Made by a program: the position numbers and the translations under genes. Below the pieces are notes generated by a model that was not told where the DNA came from, did no database searches, and worked only from the letters and a program-made list of their open reading frames with translations. Positions 32,875 to 41,109 of a stretch of 49,472 bases of DNA are shown here, in pieces. Source of the DNA: Planctomycetota bacterium. GTDB lineage: Bacteria > Planctomycetota > Phycisphaerae > FEN-1346. The stretch lies in the NCBI GenBank assembly GCA_030602705.1, contig JAUVZF010000023.1, positions 1 through 49,472 of the forward strand. Direction: 5' to 3'. Within the stretch, counting starts at the first letter, position 1. Each line of letters starts with the position of its first letter.

Positions 32875-33753
32875 CTACCCGTGCCGAAGGCCGCCGCTGC
32901 CGGAAGGGCCGGCGCCTTCGGCCGCCACGATGGACCGCAACCTCGCACTGACATACTGCATCCCCGTGGGCCGGTCAAGGGGGTCCTTGGCCATCATCGC
33001 GCGCACCAGGTCGTCGACCTCGGCCGGCACGTCCGGCGCCACGGTGCGAACCGACGGAACGGGGGCGTAGAGATGCTGCTCCAGAAGTTCCTGCGGCGAC
33101 TCGGCCGAGTACGGCAGCCGGCCGGCCGCCACCTCGAACAGCGTGACGCCGAGGCCGTAGATATCGGCCAGCCCCGTCAGACGCTTGTTCCGAATCTGTT
33201 CGGGCGACATGTACGACCACGTTCCGGGGCGGCGGCGTTCGGCGATGCGGCGCAGGAGGTGTTTGCCGAGCGAGTCGTCCTGCCGGACGGCCAGGGCGAA
33301 ATCGATGACCTTGACCTCGCCGCCGTCGCCGATGACGGTGTTCTGCGGTTTCACGTCGCGGTGAACGTAGCCTGCCTCGTGCAAGTATCCCAGGCCGTCG
33401 GCCGCTTGGGCCAGCCACGCCAACGCCGGCGCAAGCGGCGGTCGGCCCTGGTCCAGACGCTGCCGCAGACTCGGCCCGTGAACGATATCCATGAGCAGGA
33501 ACGGCCGCGCTGCACTCAACTGAAGTTCGTGGACGTGGATCAGGTTCGGGTGATGCAAAGCCGAACAGATGCGGTACTCCCGCTGGAGATGGGCTCGCTC
33601 GACGCGGTTGGCGGCGTACTCGCGTCGCAGAGCCTTGCAGGCGTACTCGTTGCCGCGGCCTCGGTCCACAAGGCGTGCCACGTGGTAGATCTCGGCCGTA
33701 TCCGATTCGGCCACTTTACGCAGAATCTGGAAGCCGTCGATGGTCTTCAGCAT
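32875..33753 (-). CDS. Hanks-type serine/threonine protein kinase
   Basis: A 292-residue soluble kinase domain without a membrane segment or extra sensor domain. Catalytic elements are Lys40 (YACKALRRE), HRDVKPQN at 131-138 (Asp133), Asp151 in DFA in place of DFG, and the SPE triplet at 183-185. The glycine-rich loop (residues 13-24, KVAESDTAEIYH) has lost its glycines, so nucleotide binding may be weak. The start at 33753 has AAGG upstream. Position directly before accA hints at a link to fatty-acid synthesis, but that is inference. Confidence 0.85.
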   Translation of the reverse strand: MLKTIDGFQILRKVAESDTAEIYHVARLVDRGRGNEYACKALRREYAANRVERAHLQREYRICSALHHPNLIHVHELQLSAARPFLLMDIVHGPSLRQRLDQGRPPLAPALAWLAQAADGLGYLHEAGYVHRDVKPQNTVIGDGGEVKVIDFALAVRQDDSLGKHLLRRIAERRRPGTWSYMSPEQIRNKRLTGLADIYGLGVTLFEVAAGRLPYSAESPQELLEQHLYAPVPSVRTVAPDVPAEVDDLVRAMMAKDPLDRPTGMQYVSARLRSIVAAEGAGPSGSGGLRHG

Positions 33754-34103
33754 GAATGCCTTGCCGTCGGTGGGTGGTCCCCTCCCCCGCGTGCCCCTCG
33801 CGCCCGCCGCATTCGCGCTTGCCGGCAGACGCTGCATCTACCACCCCAGCGGTCGCCACGGCGCCCAGCCAGGGCGTGTAAGAACGCTGGATTCTATCGG
33901 CGCACGGCCGCTACATCAATCGCAAAAAGCCGGCCGGCGGCGGCTCGGCAAAAAGGTTGTAGCGCCCGTACGGACGGCCGTTGGCGGCGGCGCCGGCCAG
34001 GATGCGCCGGGGATAAACCCCGGCGCTACAGCCAAGCCGCAGGAAATCGTCCCATGCCGGAAATCGTTGCCACACCCCGCACAGCGGGCAGATCGAAAAT
34101 GTG
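33754..34103. other. divergent intergenic region with a 9-bp hairpin
   Basis: No gene is supported. A perfect hairpin GCGCCGGGG / CCCCGGCGC with loop ATAAA stands at 34004-34026, part of a GTAGCGCCGGGG-type intergenic repeat; a related hairpin lies at 47152-47172. Confidence 0.6.
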
Positions 34104-34132
34104 TTGACCCATCCGCCGGCGCCGTCTAAAGT
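34104..34132 (+). promoter_or_regulatory. tyrA promoter
   Basis: TTGACC (34104-34109), 17 bp, TAAAGT (34127-34132). The predicted start is about 45 bp before the ATG at 34185 and would exclude the longer upstream reading frame. Confidence 0.55.
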
Positions 34133-34184
34133 ACAGCCGCTGACGTTGACCCGGAGGACGTGGACCCCAGCCTTCTCGCCGCTT

Positions 34185-35033
34185 ATGACGCTTTGGAACC
34201 AAGTCACCATCATCGGCACCGGCCTCATCGGGGGCAGCCTCGGCCTGGCGCTGAAGCAACGCGACCTGGCCGGGCGCATCGTCGGTGTCGGCCACCGCCA
34301 GAGCACCCTTGATGAAGCCCTCTTTCGCAGCGCCGCCGACGAGGTAACCCTTGACCCGTGCGAGGGCGTGCGCGGCAGCGACCTGGTGGTCCTCGCCACC
34401 GCCATCGGCCTGTTCGAGGGGATCCTCAGGAAGATCGCGGGGGTCCTCGAGCCCGGCGCCGTCGTCATCGACGTCGGCAGCACCAAGGCCCGGGTTCTCG
34501 GCACGCTCGAGCCCCTCATGCCCGAAGGCTGCACCTTCGTGGGGTGCCATCCGATTGCCGGCAGCGAGAAACGCGGCATCACGCACGCCCGGCCGGACCT
34601 GTTCGACGGGGCCACGTGCGTCGTCACGCCAACCGGGCGGACGCCGGCCGACGTGCTCGTCCGCGTCGTCACCACGTGGCAAGAGTTGGGCATGGTCGTG
34701 CGGCAGGTGTCGCCCGAGGTGCACGACCGGCTCCTGGCCCAGACCAGCCACCTGCCGCACATCGTCGCGTCCGTCCTGGTGCGGGCCGTGTCGGAAGAGG
34801 CGGAACCGCTCATGGGCCCCGGCTGGGCCGACACGACGCGGGTCGCCGGCGGCGACGCCGCCCTGTGGCGCGACATCATGCTGAGCAATGCCGAGGAGAT
34901 CGCGGCGGCCATCGAACGCTTCCACGACATCCTGGCCGACGTTCGCGACGCCGTGCGCAACAGCGACGCTGACGCCATTGAGGCCCACCTGGCCGAGGCC
35001 AAGCGACGCCGCGACCACCTCGCTCAGCGTTAG
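34185..35033 (+). CDS. tyrA: prephenate dehydrogenase
   Basis: TyrA oxidises prephenate to 4-hydroxyphenylpyruvate (tyrosine pathway) with NAD(P). The 282-residue protein begins MTLWNQVTIIGTGLIGGSLG, the dinucleotide fold with G-x-G-x-x-G at 12-17. Family blocks include IDVGSTKARVL, GCHPIAGSEKRGITHARPDL (catalytic His region) and QTSHLPHIVASVL. No mutase or ACT domain is fused. The start is set by the Rossmann strand and the promoter; no strong ribosome-binding site is seen. purL follows 136 bp later on the same strand. Confidence 0.92.
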   Translation: MTLWNQVTIIGTGLIGGSLGLALKQRDLAGRIVGVGHRQSTLDEALFRSAADEVTLDPCEGVRGSDLVVLATAIGLFEGILRKIAGVLEPGAVVIDVGSTKARVLGTLEPLMPEGCTFVGCHPIAGSEKRGITHARPDLFDGATCVVTPTGRTPADVLVRVVTTWQELGMVVRQVSPEVHDRLLAQTSHLPHIVASVLVRAVSEEAEPLMGPGWADTTRVAGGDAALWRDIMLSNAEEIAAAIERFHDILADVRDAVRNSDADAIEAHLAEAKRRRDHLAQR

Positions 35034-35169
35034 CCGCCGCGCTTACGCGGCGAGTTCGTACCAGTAACCCGGGTTAGCCGCCGGGCTTGCCCGGCGCGCT
35101 CTCGGCGACGCGCCGGCGTACATTGACGTGCCGGCCGCGCATTCACCTGCAAAGCGAAAGCGTTCAACG

Positions 35170-38031
35170 ATGGACTGGCAAATCGAAGTCAAACATCGGC
35201 CCGGCGCCTACGACGCCCACGGCCAAGACGTGCTCAACCAGGTTCGCGACCTCGGCATCACCACCGTCGAGGCCGTCGAAGCATCACGCCTGTTCTATCT
35301 CGACACCGCAGCGCCGGAAGCGGACGTCGAGCGCATCGCCCGCGAACTCGTGACCGACCCCGTCGTCGAGCAGTACGTTTTGTCGGACGGCAAGCCGGGC
35401 GTGTCCGACCCGCGGCCCGCCGTCATCGTCCGCCGCAAACCCGGCGTCATGGACCCTGTGGCCAACAGCACGCTCCAGGCGACCAGCGACATGGGCATCG
35501 ACGTCGACCGCTGCGCCACCGCCCGCAAGTATTACTTCCAGGGCGACGCGTCGCGCCGAGACATCGAGACCATCGCCCGCAGGATCCTCGCCAACGCCGT
35601 CATCGAAGACGTGGCGTTCGAGGAAACCGGCGAGTCGGTCTTCCGCGACGCCCCGCCCTACGAGTTCGATCTCGTCCGCGTGCCGCTTCGCCAGGCCGGC
35701 GACGAGCAACTCGTGACGATCAGCAAGCGCGGCGGCCTGTTCCTGAACCTGACCGAAATGAAGGCCATCCGGAAGCACTACCGCCAGGCCGGCGCCGACC
35801 CGACCGACGTGGAACTCGAAACCCTCGCCCAGACGTGGTCCGAGCACTGCGTCCACAAGACCTTCAAGGGCCTCATCACCTTCGCAGGCGAGACGATCGA
35901 CAACCTCCTGGCCAGCACCATCGTCCGCGCCACCAAGGAACTCGCAAAGCCCTGGTGCGTCTCGGTCTTCGAAGACAACGCCGGCGTCGTCGAGTTCGAC
36001 GGCCAGTGGTGCGTGTGCTTCAAGGTCGAGACTCACAACCATCCGAGCGCCCTGGAACCGTACGGGGGTGCGGCCACGGGCATCGGCGGCGTCATCCGCG
36101 ATCCGCTGGGCACCGGCATGGGCTCCAAGCCCATCCTGAACACCGACGTCTTCTGCTTCGCCCCGCCGGATTACCCGGCCGACAAACTACCCCCCGGCGT
36201 CCTGCACCCGCGGCGCATCATGCGCGGCGTCGTCAGCGGCGTCCGCGACTACGGCAACCGCATGGGAATCCCGACCGCGAGCGGCGCGCTCTACTTCGAC
36301 GAGCGGTACCTCGGCAACCCCCTCGTCTACTGCGGCAACGTGGGGCTGCTGCCGCGAAAGGATTGCTTCAAGCACCAGAAGGCGGGCGACGTCATCGTGG
36401 TCGTGGGCGGCGGCACGGGACGCGACGGCATCCACGGCGCAACCTTCTCCTCCGGCGAACTCACCCACACCACCGGCACGGAGTTCAGCCACGCCGTCCA
36501 GATCGGCAACCCCATCGTCGAGAAGAAGATGGCCGATACCCTCATCGTCGCCCGCGACCGCGGCCTGTACTCCGCCATCACCGACTGCGGCGCCGGCGGG
36601 CTCTCCTCAAGCGTCGGCGAGATGGGCGCCGAACTCGGGGCCGAGGTCGCTATCGAAAAGGTACCGCTCAAATACGACGGCCTCACGTACACCGAGATAT
36701 GGATCTCCGAGGCCCAGGAACGCATGACACTGGCCGTCCCGCCCGAGAACGTGGACGAACTGCTCGCGCTGTTCGCCTCCGAAGACGTTCAGGCCACCGT
36801 CATCGGCGCCTTCACCAACACCGGCCGCCTGCGCCTGCGCTACAACGGCAACCTTGTCTGCGACCTCGACATGGACTTTCTGCATCACGGCGTGCCCAGG
36901 CGCGAAAGCACCGCCGTCTGGGAACCGCCCGACCATCCCGAGCCGGACATCCCCCCGAAGGACGATTACACCGACGACCTGCTGGCCGTCCTCGGCGCCT
37001 GGAACGTCTGCTCCAAGGAGTGGGTCATCCGCCAGTACGATCACGAGGTCCAGGGACAGACGGTCATCAAGCCGCTCGTCGGCACGCGCGAGGACGGGCC
37101 CGGCGACGCCTGCGTCATCACGCCCATCCTCGGCTCCGCGAAGGGCCTGGCCGTGGGCTGCGGCATGAACCCGAAGTACGGCGACGTGGACCCGTACGCG
37201 ATGGCCGCCGCAGGCATCGACGAGGCCGTCCGAAACGTCGTGGCGGTGGGCGGACGGCCCGACCGCATCGCCCTGCTCGACAACTTCTGCTGGGGCAACT
37301 GCGACAAGCCCGACCGCCTCGGCTCGCTGGTCCTAGCGGCCAAGGCGTGTTACGACGTCGCGATGGCCTTCGGCACGCCGTTCATCAGCGGCAAAGACAG
37401 CCTCAACAACGAGTACGCCACCGACGAAGGGACGATCGTCGTCCCGCCGACGCTACTCATCAGCGCCATGGCCATTGTGGAGGACGTCGGCCGCGCCGTC
37501 ACGATGGACCTCAAGGAAGTTGGCAACCCGGTGTACCTCGTCGGCCTGACGAAGGACGAGTGCGGCGGGTCGCACTGGTACGCCGAGCATGGGGCCATCG
37601 GCAGGAACGTGCCGCGCGTCGATACCGAACTCGCTCCGAAGATCTTTGAGGCCGTGCACGCCGCCGTCACGGACGGCTGCGTCCGTGCGTGCCACGACCT
37701 GTCGGAGGGCGGCCTGGCGGTGGCGGCCGCCGAGATGGCGTTTGCTGCCGACCTGGGGCTGGATATTGCCCTCGCCGACGTGCCGCGAGCCGACGGCCTC
37801 CAGGACGACGGCCGCATCCTCTTCAGCGAGTCGCAGACGCGATTCCTCGTGGAAGTGGCCGCCGACCGCGCCGCCGACTTCGAGAAACGCTTCGACGGCC
37901 TGCCTTGCGCCCGCATCGGCGAGGTCACCGACACGGCCCGCCTCGTTGTGACCGCGCCCGGCGGCAAGAAAGTCATCGACGCCGCCTGCGACGCGATGCG
38001 TCAGGCGTGGAAGGCGCCGCTGGCGTGGTAA
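35170..38031 (+). CDS. purL: phosphoribosylformylglycinamidine synthase, PurS-PurS-PurL fusion
   Basis: PurL uses ATP and ammonia from PurQ to convert FGAR to FGAM in purine synthesis. The 953-residue protein is longer than small PurL because two PurS-like repeats precede the synthase: residues 3-70 (QIEVKHRPGAYDAHGQDVLN) and 83-150 (PAVIVRRKPGVMDPVANST). Normally PurS is a separate small subunit that dimerises; here both copies seem tethered. The synthase part has TWSEHCVHKTF (222-232), VETHNHPSALEPYGGAATG and GTPFISGKDSLNNEY. No separate purS is seen. purQ follows 206 bp downstream. Confidence 0.93.
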   Translation: MDWQIEVKHRPGAYDAHGQDVLNQVRDLGITTVEAVEASRLFYLDTAAPEADVERIARELVTDPVVEQYVLSDGKPGVSDPRPAVIVRRKPGVMDPVANSTLQATSDMGIDVDRCATARKYYFQGDASRRDIETIARRILANAVIEDVAFEETGESVFRDAPPYEFDLVRVPLRQAGDEQLVTISKRGGLFLNLTEMKAIRKHYRQAGADPTDVELETLAQTWSEHCVHKTFKGLITFAGETIDNLLASTIVRATKELAKPWCVSVFEDNAGVVEFDGQWCVCFKVETHNHPSALEPYGGAATGIGGVIRDPLGTGMGSKPILNTDVFCFAPPDYPADKLPPGVLHPRRIMRGVVSGVRDYGNRMGIPTASGALYFDERYLGNPLVYCGNVGLLPRKDCFKHQKAGDVIVVVGGGTGRDGIHGATFSSGELTHTTGTEFSHAVQIGNPIVEKKMADTLIVARDRGLYSAITDCGAGGLSSSVGEMGAELGAEVAIEKVPLKYDGLTYTEIWISEAQERMTLAVPPENVDELLALFASEDVQATVIGAFTNTGRLRLRYNGNLVCDLDMDFLHHGVPRRESTAVWEPPDHPEPDIPPKDDYTDDLLAVLGAWNVCSKEWVIRQYDHEVQGQTVIKPLVGTREDGPGDACVITPILGSAKGLAVGCGMNPKYGDVDPYAMAAAGIDEAVRNVVAVGGRPDRIALLDNFCWGNCDKPDRLGSLVLAAKACYDVAMAFGTPFISGKDSLNNEYATDEGTIVVPPTLLISAMAIVEDVGRAVTMDLKEVGNPVYLVGLTKDECGGSHWYAEHGAIGRNVPRVDTELAPKIFEAVHAAVTDGCVRACHDLSEGGLAVAAAEMAFAADLGLDIALADVPRADGLQDDGRILFSESQTRFLVEVAADRAADFEKRFDGLPCARIGEVTDTARLVVTAPGGKKVIDAACDAMRQAWKAPLAW

Positions 38032-38237
38032 GATAACGTCTAATGACTAATGACTAATGACTAATGACTAATCAAACGGCAATGACTAATGCCCAACGAC
38101 GACGTGCCCGACGCGATGCTGGCTTGGTAGCCCGTTAGCCGGTGTAGGCCGGGGCGTGCCCCGGCTTTATGCTGTTGGATCGCCGGGACGTTGTCCCGGC
38201 CTACATGGACCGCCCGCGCGCTGTTGAGGTAAAACCT
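38032..38237. repeat. TAATGAC tandem repeat and two GC hairpins
   Basis: Four tandem copies of the 7-mer TAATGAC fill 38041-38068. Two perfect 8-bp hairpins follow: GCCGGGGC/GCCCCGGC (38148-38165, then TTTAT, so possibly a terminator of purL) and GCCGGGAC/GTCCCGGC (38182-38200). Nothing else is seen in this gap. Confidence 0.85.
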
Positions 38238-39020
38238 ATGCCTGTGAAAGCCCTCGTGCTTCGCACCGCCGGCACGAACTGCGACGAGGAAACCCAATTC
38301 GCCTGGGAGCAGGCGGGCGCGGAGGCCGAACGCGTCCACGTCAACCGCCTCATCGAGAACCCGAAACGCCTGGCCGACTACCAGATTCTGACCATTCCGG
38401 GCGGCTTCAGTTACGGCGACGACATCGCCGCCGGCAAGATCTTCGCCAACCAGATCGTCCACCACCTGGCCGACGTCGTCCAGGAGTTCCTGGCGGCCGA
38501 CCGGCTGGTGCTCGGCATCTGCAACGGGTTCCAGGTGCTCGTCAAGTGCGGTCTGCTGCCGGGCTCCGACGGCGCCCGGGTGACGCTTGCTCAGAAGGCG
38601 ACGCTGACGAGCAACGACCGCGGCCTGTTCGAGGACCGGTGGGTGCACCTGCGCGTCGATACCGACCGCTGCGTCTTCCTCGGGCAGGGCGAGGTCATCG
38701 ACATGCCCATCGCCCACGCCGAAGGCAAGTTCGTCCCCGCCGACGCCATGCCGATCGAGGCCCTCGAAAAGGGCAACCAGATCGCCGTCCGCTACGTGGA
38801 CACCGACGGCAACACCGGCGCCGGCTATCCGTGGAACCCGAACGGGTCGGTCGGCGACGTCGCCGGCCTGTGCGACGCCACCGGACGCATCTTCGGCCTC
38901 ATGCCGCACCCCGAACGCAACGTCCTGCCCTGGCATCACCCCCACTGGACCCGCCGCGGCGCGGGCAAAGAAGGCGGCGGCCTGCGGGTGTTTCGGCGCG
39001 GCGTGGCGTATTTCGCGTGA
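38238..39020 (+). CDS. purQ: phosphoribosylformylglycinamidine synthase subunit PurQ
   Basis: PurQ is the glutaminase that feeds ammonia to PurL. The 260-residue class I amidotransferase shows the nucleophile Cys95 in GICNGFQ, the catalytic His224 and Glu226 in MPHPER, and the oxyanion strand IPGGFSYGDD. The ATG at 38238 follows GAGGT. It lies downstream of purL on the same strand, completing the FGAM synthase. It is slightly longer than many bacterial PurQ proteins, with an insert around residues 110-200. Confidence 0.95.
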   Translation: MPVKALVLRTAGTNCDEETQFAWEQAGAEAERVHVNRLIENPKRLADYQILTIPGGFSYGDDIAAGKIFANQIVHHLADVVQEFLAADRLVLGICNGFQVLVKCGLLPGSDGARVTLAQKATLTSNDRGLFEDRWVHLRVDTDRCVFLGQGEVIDMPIAHAEGKFVPADAMPIEALEKGNQIAVRYVDTDGNTGAGYPWNPNGSVGDVAGLCDATGRIFGLMPHPERNVLPWHHPHWTRRGAGKEGGGLRVFRRGVAYFA

Positions 39021-39037
39021 CGTGGGCGCTGCTCGCG

Positions 39038-39433
39038 CTACGGTACCCGTTGGGTGACTTTCTCGATGTGCTTGATGATCGCCTCGACCTCGCGGCTGGT
39101 CGCCGCAAAGTCCACGTTCTCGGGCGGCCCCTCAAAGGCGTCGTATCGGAACATCACCGCATACGCGCCCAAACGCTCAAGTTGACGAAACGGCTCCGGC
39201 ACGGTCACGCCCGCCTCGACAAGCCTGTCGAAAAGCACTCGCAGGTCGTGCGTTTTCGGAAAGCATACGCCGACGCAGGCAAGCCACGCTTTCAAGGCCT
39301 TTTCGACGGCCTGCTGGGCATGAAAGCCGCGGATGGCCGGCGTGAACTCCGGCGAGCCGATCATCGCGTTCAGCGCCGCCAAGTCGTCACGCGCCAGTCC
39401 CAGCAAGCCCAGTCCGTACTTGCGGTCGTTCAT
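39038..39433 (-). CDS. HEPN domain protein
   Basis: A 131-residue all-alpha HEPN protein. The hallmark block RGFHAQQAVEKALKAWLA spans about residues 34-51, followed by FPKTHDLRVLFDRL. HEPN proteins paired with MNT nucleotidyltransferases form toxin-antitoxin modules, in which some HEPN members are RNases. The usual R-x4-6-H nuclease motif near the C terminus is not evident (it ends EVEAIIKHIEKVTQRVP), so activity is uncertain. ATG at 39433 with GGAAGG upstream. It overlaps the 3' end of the MNT gene by 47 bp. Confidence 0.85.
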   Translation of the reverse strand: MNDRKYGLGLLGLARDDLAALNAMIGSPEFTPAIRGFHAQQAVEKALKAWLACVGVCFPKTHDLRVLFDRLVEAGVTVPEPFRQLERLGAYAVMFRYDAFEGPPENVDFAATSREVEAIIKHIEKVTQRVP

Positions 39434-39755
39434 AAAGCAGCCGTCCTTCCCGAAGGCAGCGGCCCACAACGTGATTCAAGGACTCCCGCCATTCCGCGAT
39501 TTCGGCCTCGCTGAAAAGGAGGATGTCCACGGGGATGGGCGTCCCCCAGAGCGCGTGGTACACGCGACCGGCTTCCTTCAGCCGGCTGCGCTGCGGACCG
39601 AACGGCTCACGCTCCACAACCAGCAAATCCACGTCGCTGCGGGGGCCGGCGTCGCCCCGCGCGTGCGACCCGAACAGATAGATCCGTTCGGGGTTCACCT
39701 CCCGGACGATGGCGTGCACCATCTCCTGAAGGACTTCTTCGGTTACGGCCACCAT
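39387..39755 (-). CDS. MNT-type nucleotidyltransferase (HEPN partner)
   Basis: A 122-residue minimal nucleotidyltransferase. The metal and nucleotide motif GSHARGDAGPRSDVD is at 29-43 (Asp41 and Asp43), and the third acidic residue is Asp77 in PVDILLF. In HEPN/MNT modules the MNT protein acts as antitoxin, in known cases by adding AMP to the HEPN protein. It precedes the HEPN gene and overlaps it, indicating co-expression. The ATG at 39755 is chosen from the GGAG site; an upstream frame extension is rejected. Confidence 0.87.
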   Translation of the reverse strand: MVAVTEEVLQEMVHAIVREVNPERIYLFGSHARGDAGPRSDVDLLVVEREPFGPQRSRLKEAGRVYHALWGTPIPVDILLFSEAEIAEWRESLNHVVGRCLREGRLLYERPQVRTGLAGTGA

Positions 39756-39816
39756 GGCCTGCTCCTTCCACCAACAGCGACAGCGAGACGCCCGTTCTGC
39801 CGCCACCTCGCAACAT

Positions 39817-39846
39817 ACTGTACCAATAGAAGCGGCCGAGTGTCCA
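39817..39846 (-). promoter_or_regulatory. promoter of the HEPN/MNT pair
   Basis: On the minus strand TGGACA (39841-39846), 18 bp, TACAGT (39817-39822), about 60 bp before the MNT start. Confidence 0.45.
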
Positions 39847-40104
39847 GCATTGGCAGGCAAAAAACGCCCGCCGTCCTGTACGTGGACAATCGCGGCAAGG
39901 GGGCCCCGTGGCGCTTCATGCGGCCGCGCTCGATGAGCGGCTGAAGGCCGTCGCCGTCGGGTGCCATGCCCACGTTTGCGTGTGCATGCCGTGGCGACAA
40001 CTGATTGGGCTCGTAGCCCAAGGGGTTGCGCCGCTTACTTACGTGCGCGGCTAGTTTTCTCATGTGGCTGGTCGGGCGCGAGTGTAACTAGCCGCGAGCG
40101 TAAG

Positions 40105-41072
40105 GACATTATGCGCGATTCAGATATAAACGCTTGCGCCACAAAGAGTTCGCGTCCATGCTGGTGTTGCACTTGGTCCTTGAGAAAGGAGTACCAGCAT
40201 GGAACGCGAACTGTGGCGTATGGTATCACGGACGATCTCGCAAATCGACCGGCGTTTTGCCAAGGGACGCTACACGCATTCGGTCGGCCGGGTCGTTCGC
40301 GTCTACCTGTGGGCGGTCCTCCACGACCGCCCCGTGTATTGGGCCTGCGTCCGAGAGAACTGGTGTGGCGTGCGGCCGCCGGCCACGCTGCCCGGCCAGT
40401 CTCGGATGAGTCGCCGACTGCGTCAGGCCGACACCCGGCAGTTCCTTCAGGCTCTGGCGGCGTCCTTCCGGACGTCGGATCGTCCGGCCCTGCTGAAGGT
40501 GATCGACGGCATGCCCCTGCCGGTCAGTCGGCACAGTCAGGACGCCGACGCCACGTTCGGCCGAGGGGCCGGCGGCATGGACCGCGGCTACAAGCTGCAC
40601 GCGATTTACGGCACCGAGCCGATGCCGTTGGCCTGGCAGGTGCATCCGCTGAACGTGGACGAACGCAAGGTCGCCATCCAACTGCTGCCCGTCCTGACGC
40701 AGGAGGGATACGTTTTGGGAGATAAGAATTACGATGCCAACGGGGTCTACGACCGGGCCGCCCGGCACGGACAACAACTGGTGGCGGCCCGACGGTACGG
40801 AGCGGACCGCGGCCTGGGCCATCATCGGCACAGCCCTTGGAGACTGCGAAGCATCGCGATGCTGGAAGGTCCCAGCGACTTCGGTCGCCGCCTGTACGAG
40901 ACGCGTCGATCCATTGAGACCCGCTTCGGCAATCTCACGTCCTTCGGTGGGGGGCTGACGCATCTGCCACCCTGGGTCCGCGGACTCCCAAGAGTCCGCC
41001 TCTATGTCACCGCCAAACTCATCGTCCGAGCGGCACGCTCGCTCGTCCAACGGGGCGTAGCCGCATAATGTC
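40105..41072 (+). mobile_element. 968-bp IS with DDE transposase, inserted in a REP palindrome
   Basis: The ends are perfect 11-bp inverted repeats, GACATTATGCG at 40105-40115 and CGCATAATGTC at 41062-41072. A 6-bp direct repeat CGTAAG flanks the element at 40099-40104 and 41073-41078. Removing the element restores GCCGCGAGCGTAAGCGAGCG, a REP-like sequence. The single intact transposase gene fills most of the element and its stop codon lies within the right repeat. The near-perfect ends suggest recent insertion. Confidence 0.88.
40199..41068 (+). CDS. IS4/IS5-superfamily transposase
   Basis: A 289-residue DDE transposase. Likely catalytic residues are Asp103 (LKVIDGMPLPV), Asp175 (YVLGDKNYD) and Glu240 (SIETRFGNL), the spacing and context expected for the IS4/IS5-like DDE_Tnp_1 fold. 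A basic, helical N terminus precedes the catalytic core. AAAGGAG stands before the ATG. The frame is uninterrupted, so the enzyme could be active. Exact IS family assignment would need a comparison with reference elements. Confidence 0.85.
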   Translation: MERELWRMVSRTISQIDRRFAKGRYTHSVGRVVRVYLWAVLHDRPVYWACVRENWCGVRPPATLPGQSRMSRRLRQADTRQFLQALAASFRTSDRPALLKVIDGMPLPVSRHSQDADATFGRGAGGMDRGYKLHAIYGTEPMPLAWQVHPLNVDERKVAIQLLPVLTQEGYVLGDKNYDANGVYDRAARHGQQLVAARRYGADRGLGHHRHSPWRLRSIAMLEGPSDFGRRLYETRRSIETRFGNLTSFGGGLTHLPPWVRGLPRVRLYVTAKLIVRAARSLVQRGVAA

Positions 41073-41109
41073 CGTAAGCGAGCGGAGACCCGCCGCGCTA
41101 TGTTCGCGG

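Noticed and set aside
38061..38945. 294-residue minus-strand frame over purQ
   Set aside because: Shadow of purQ; it has no recognisable domain and runs through tandem and hairpin repeats.
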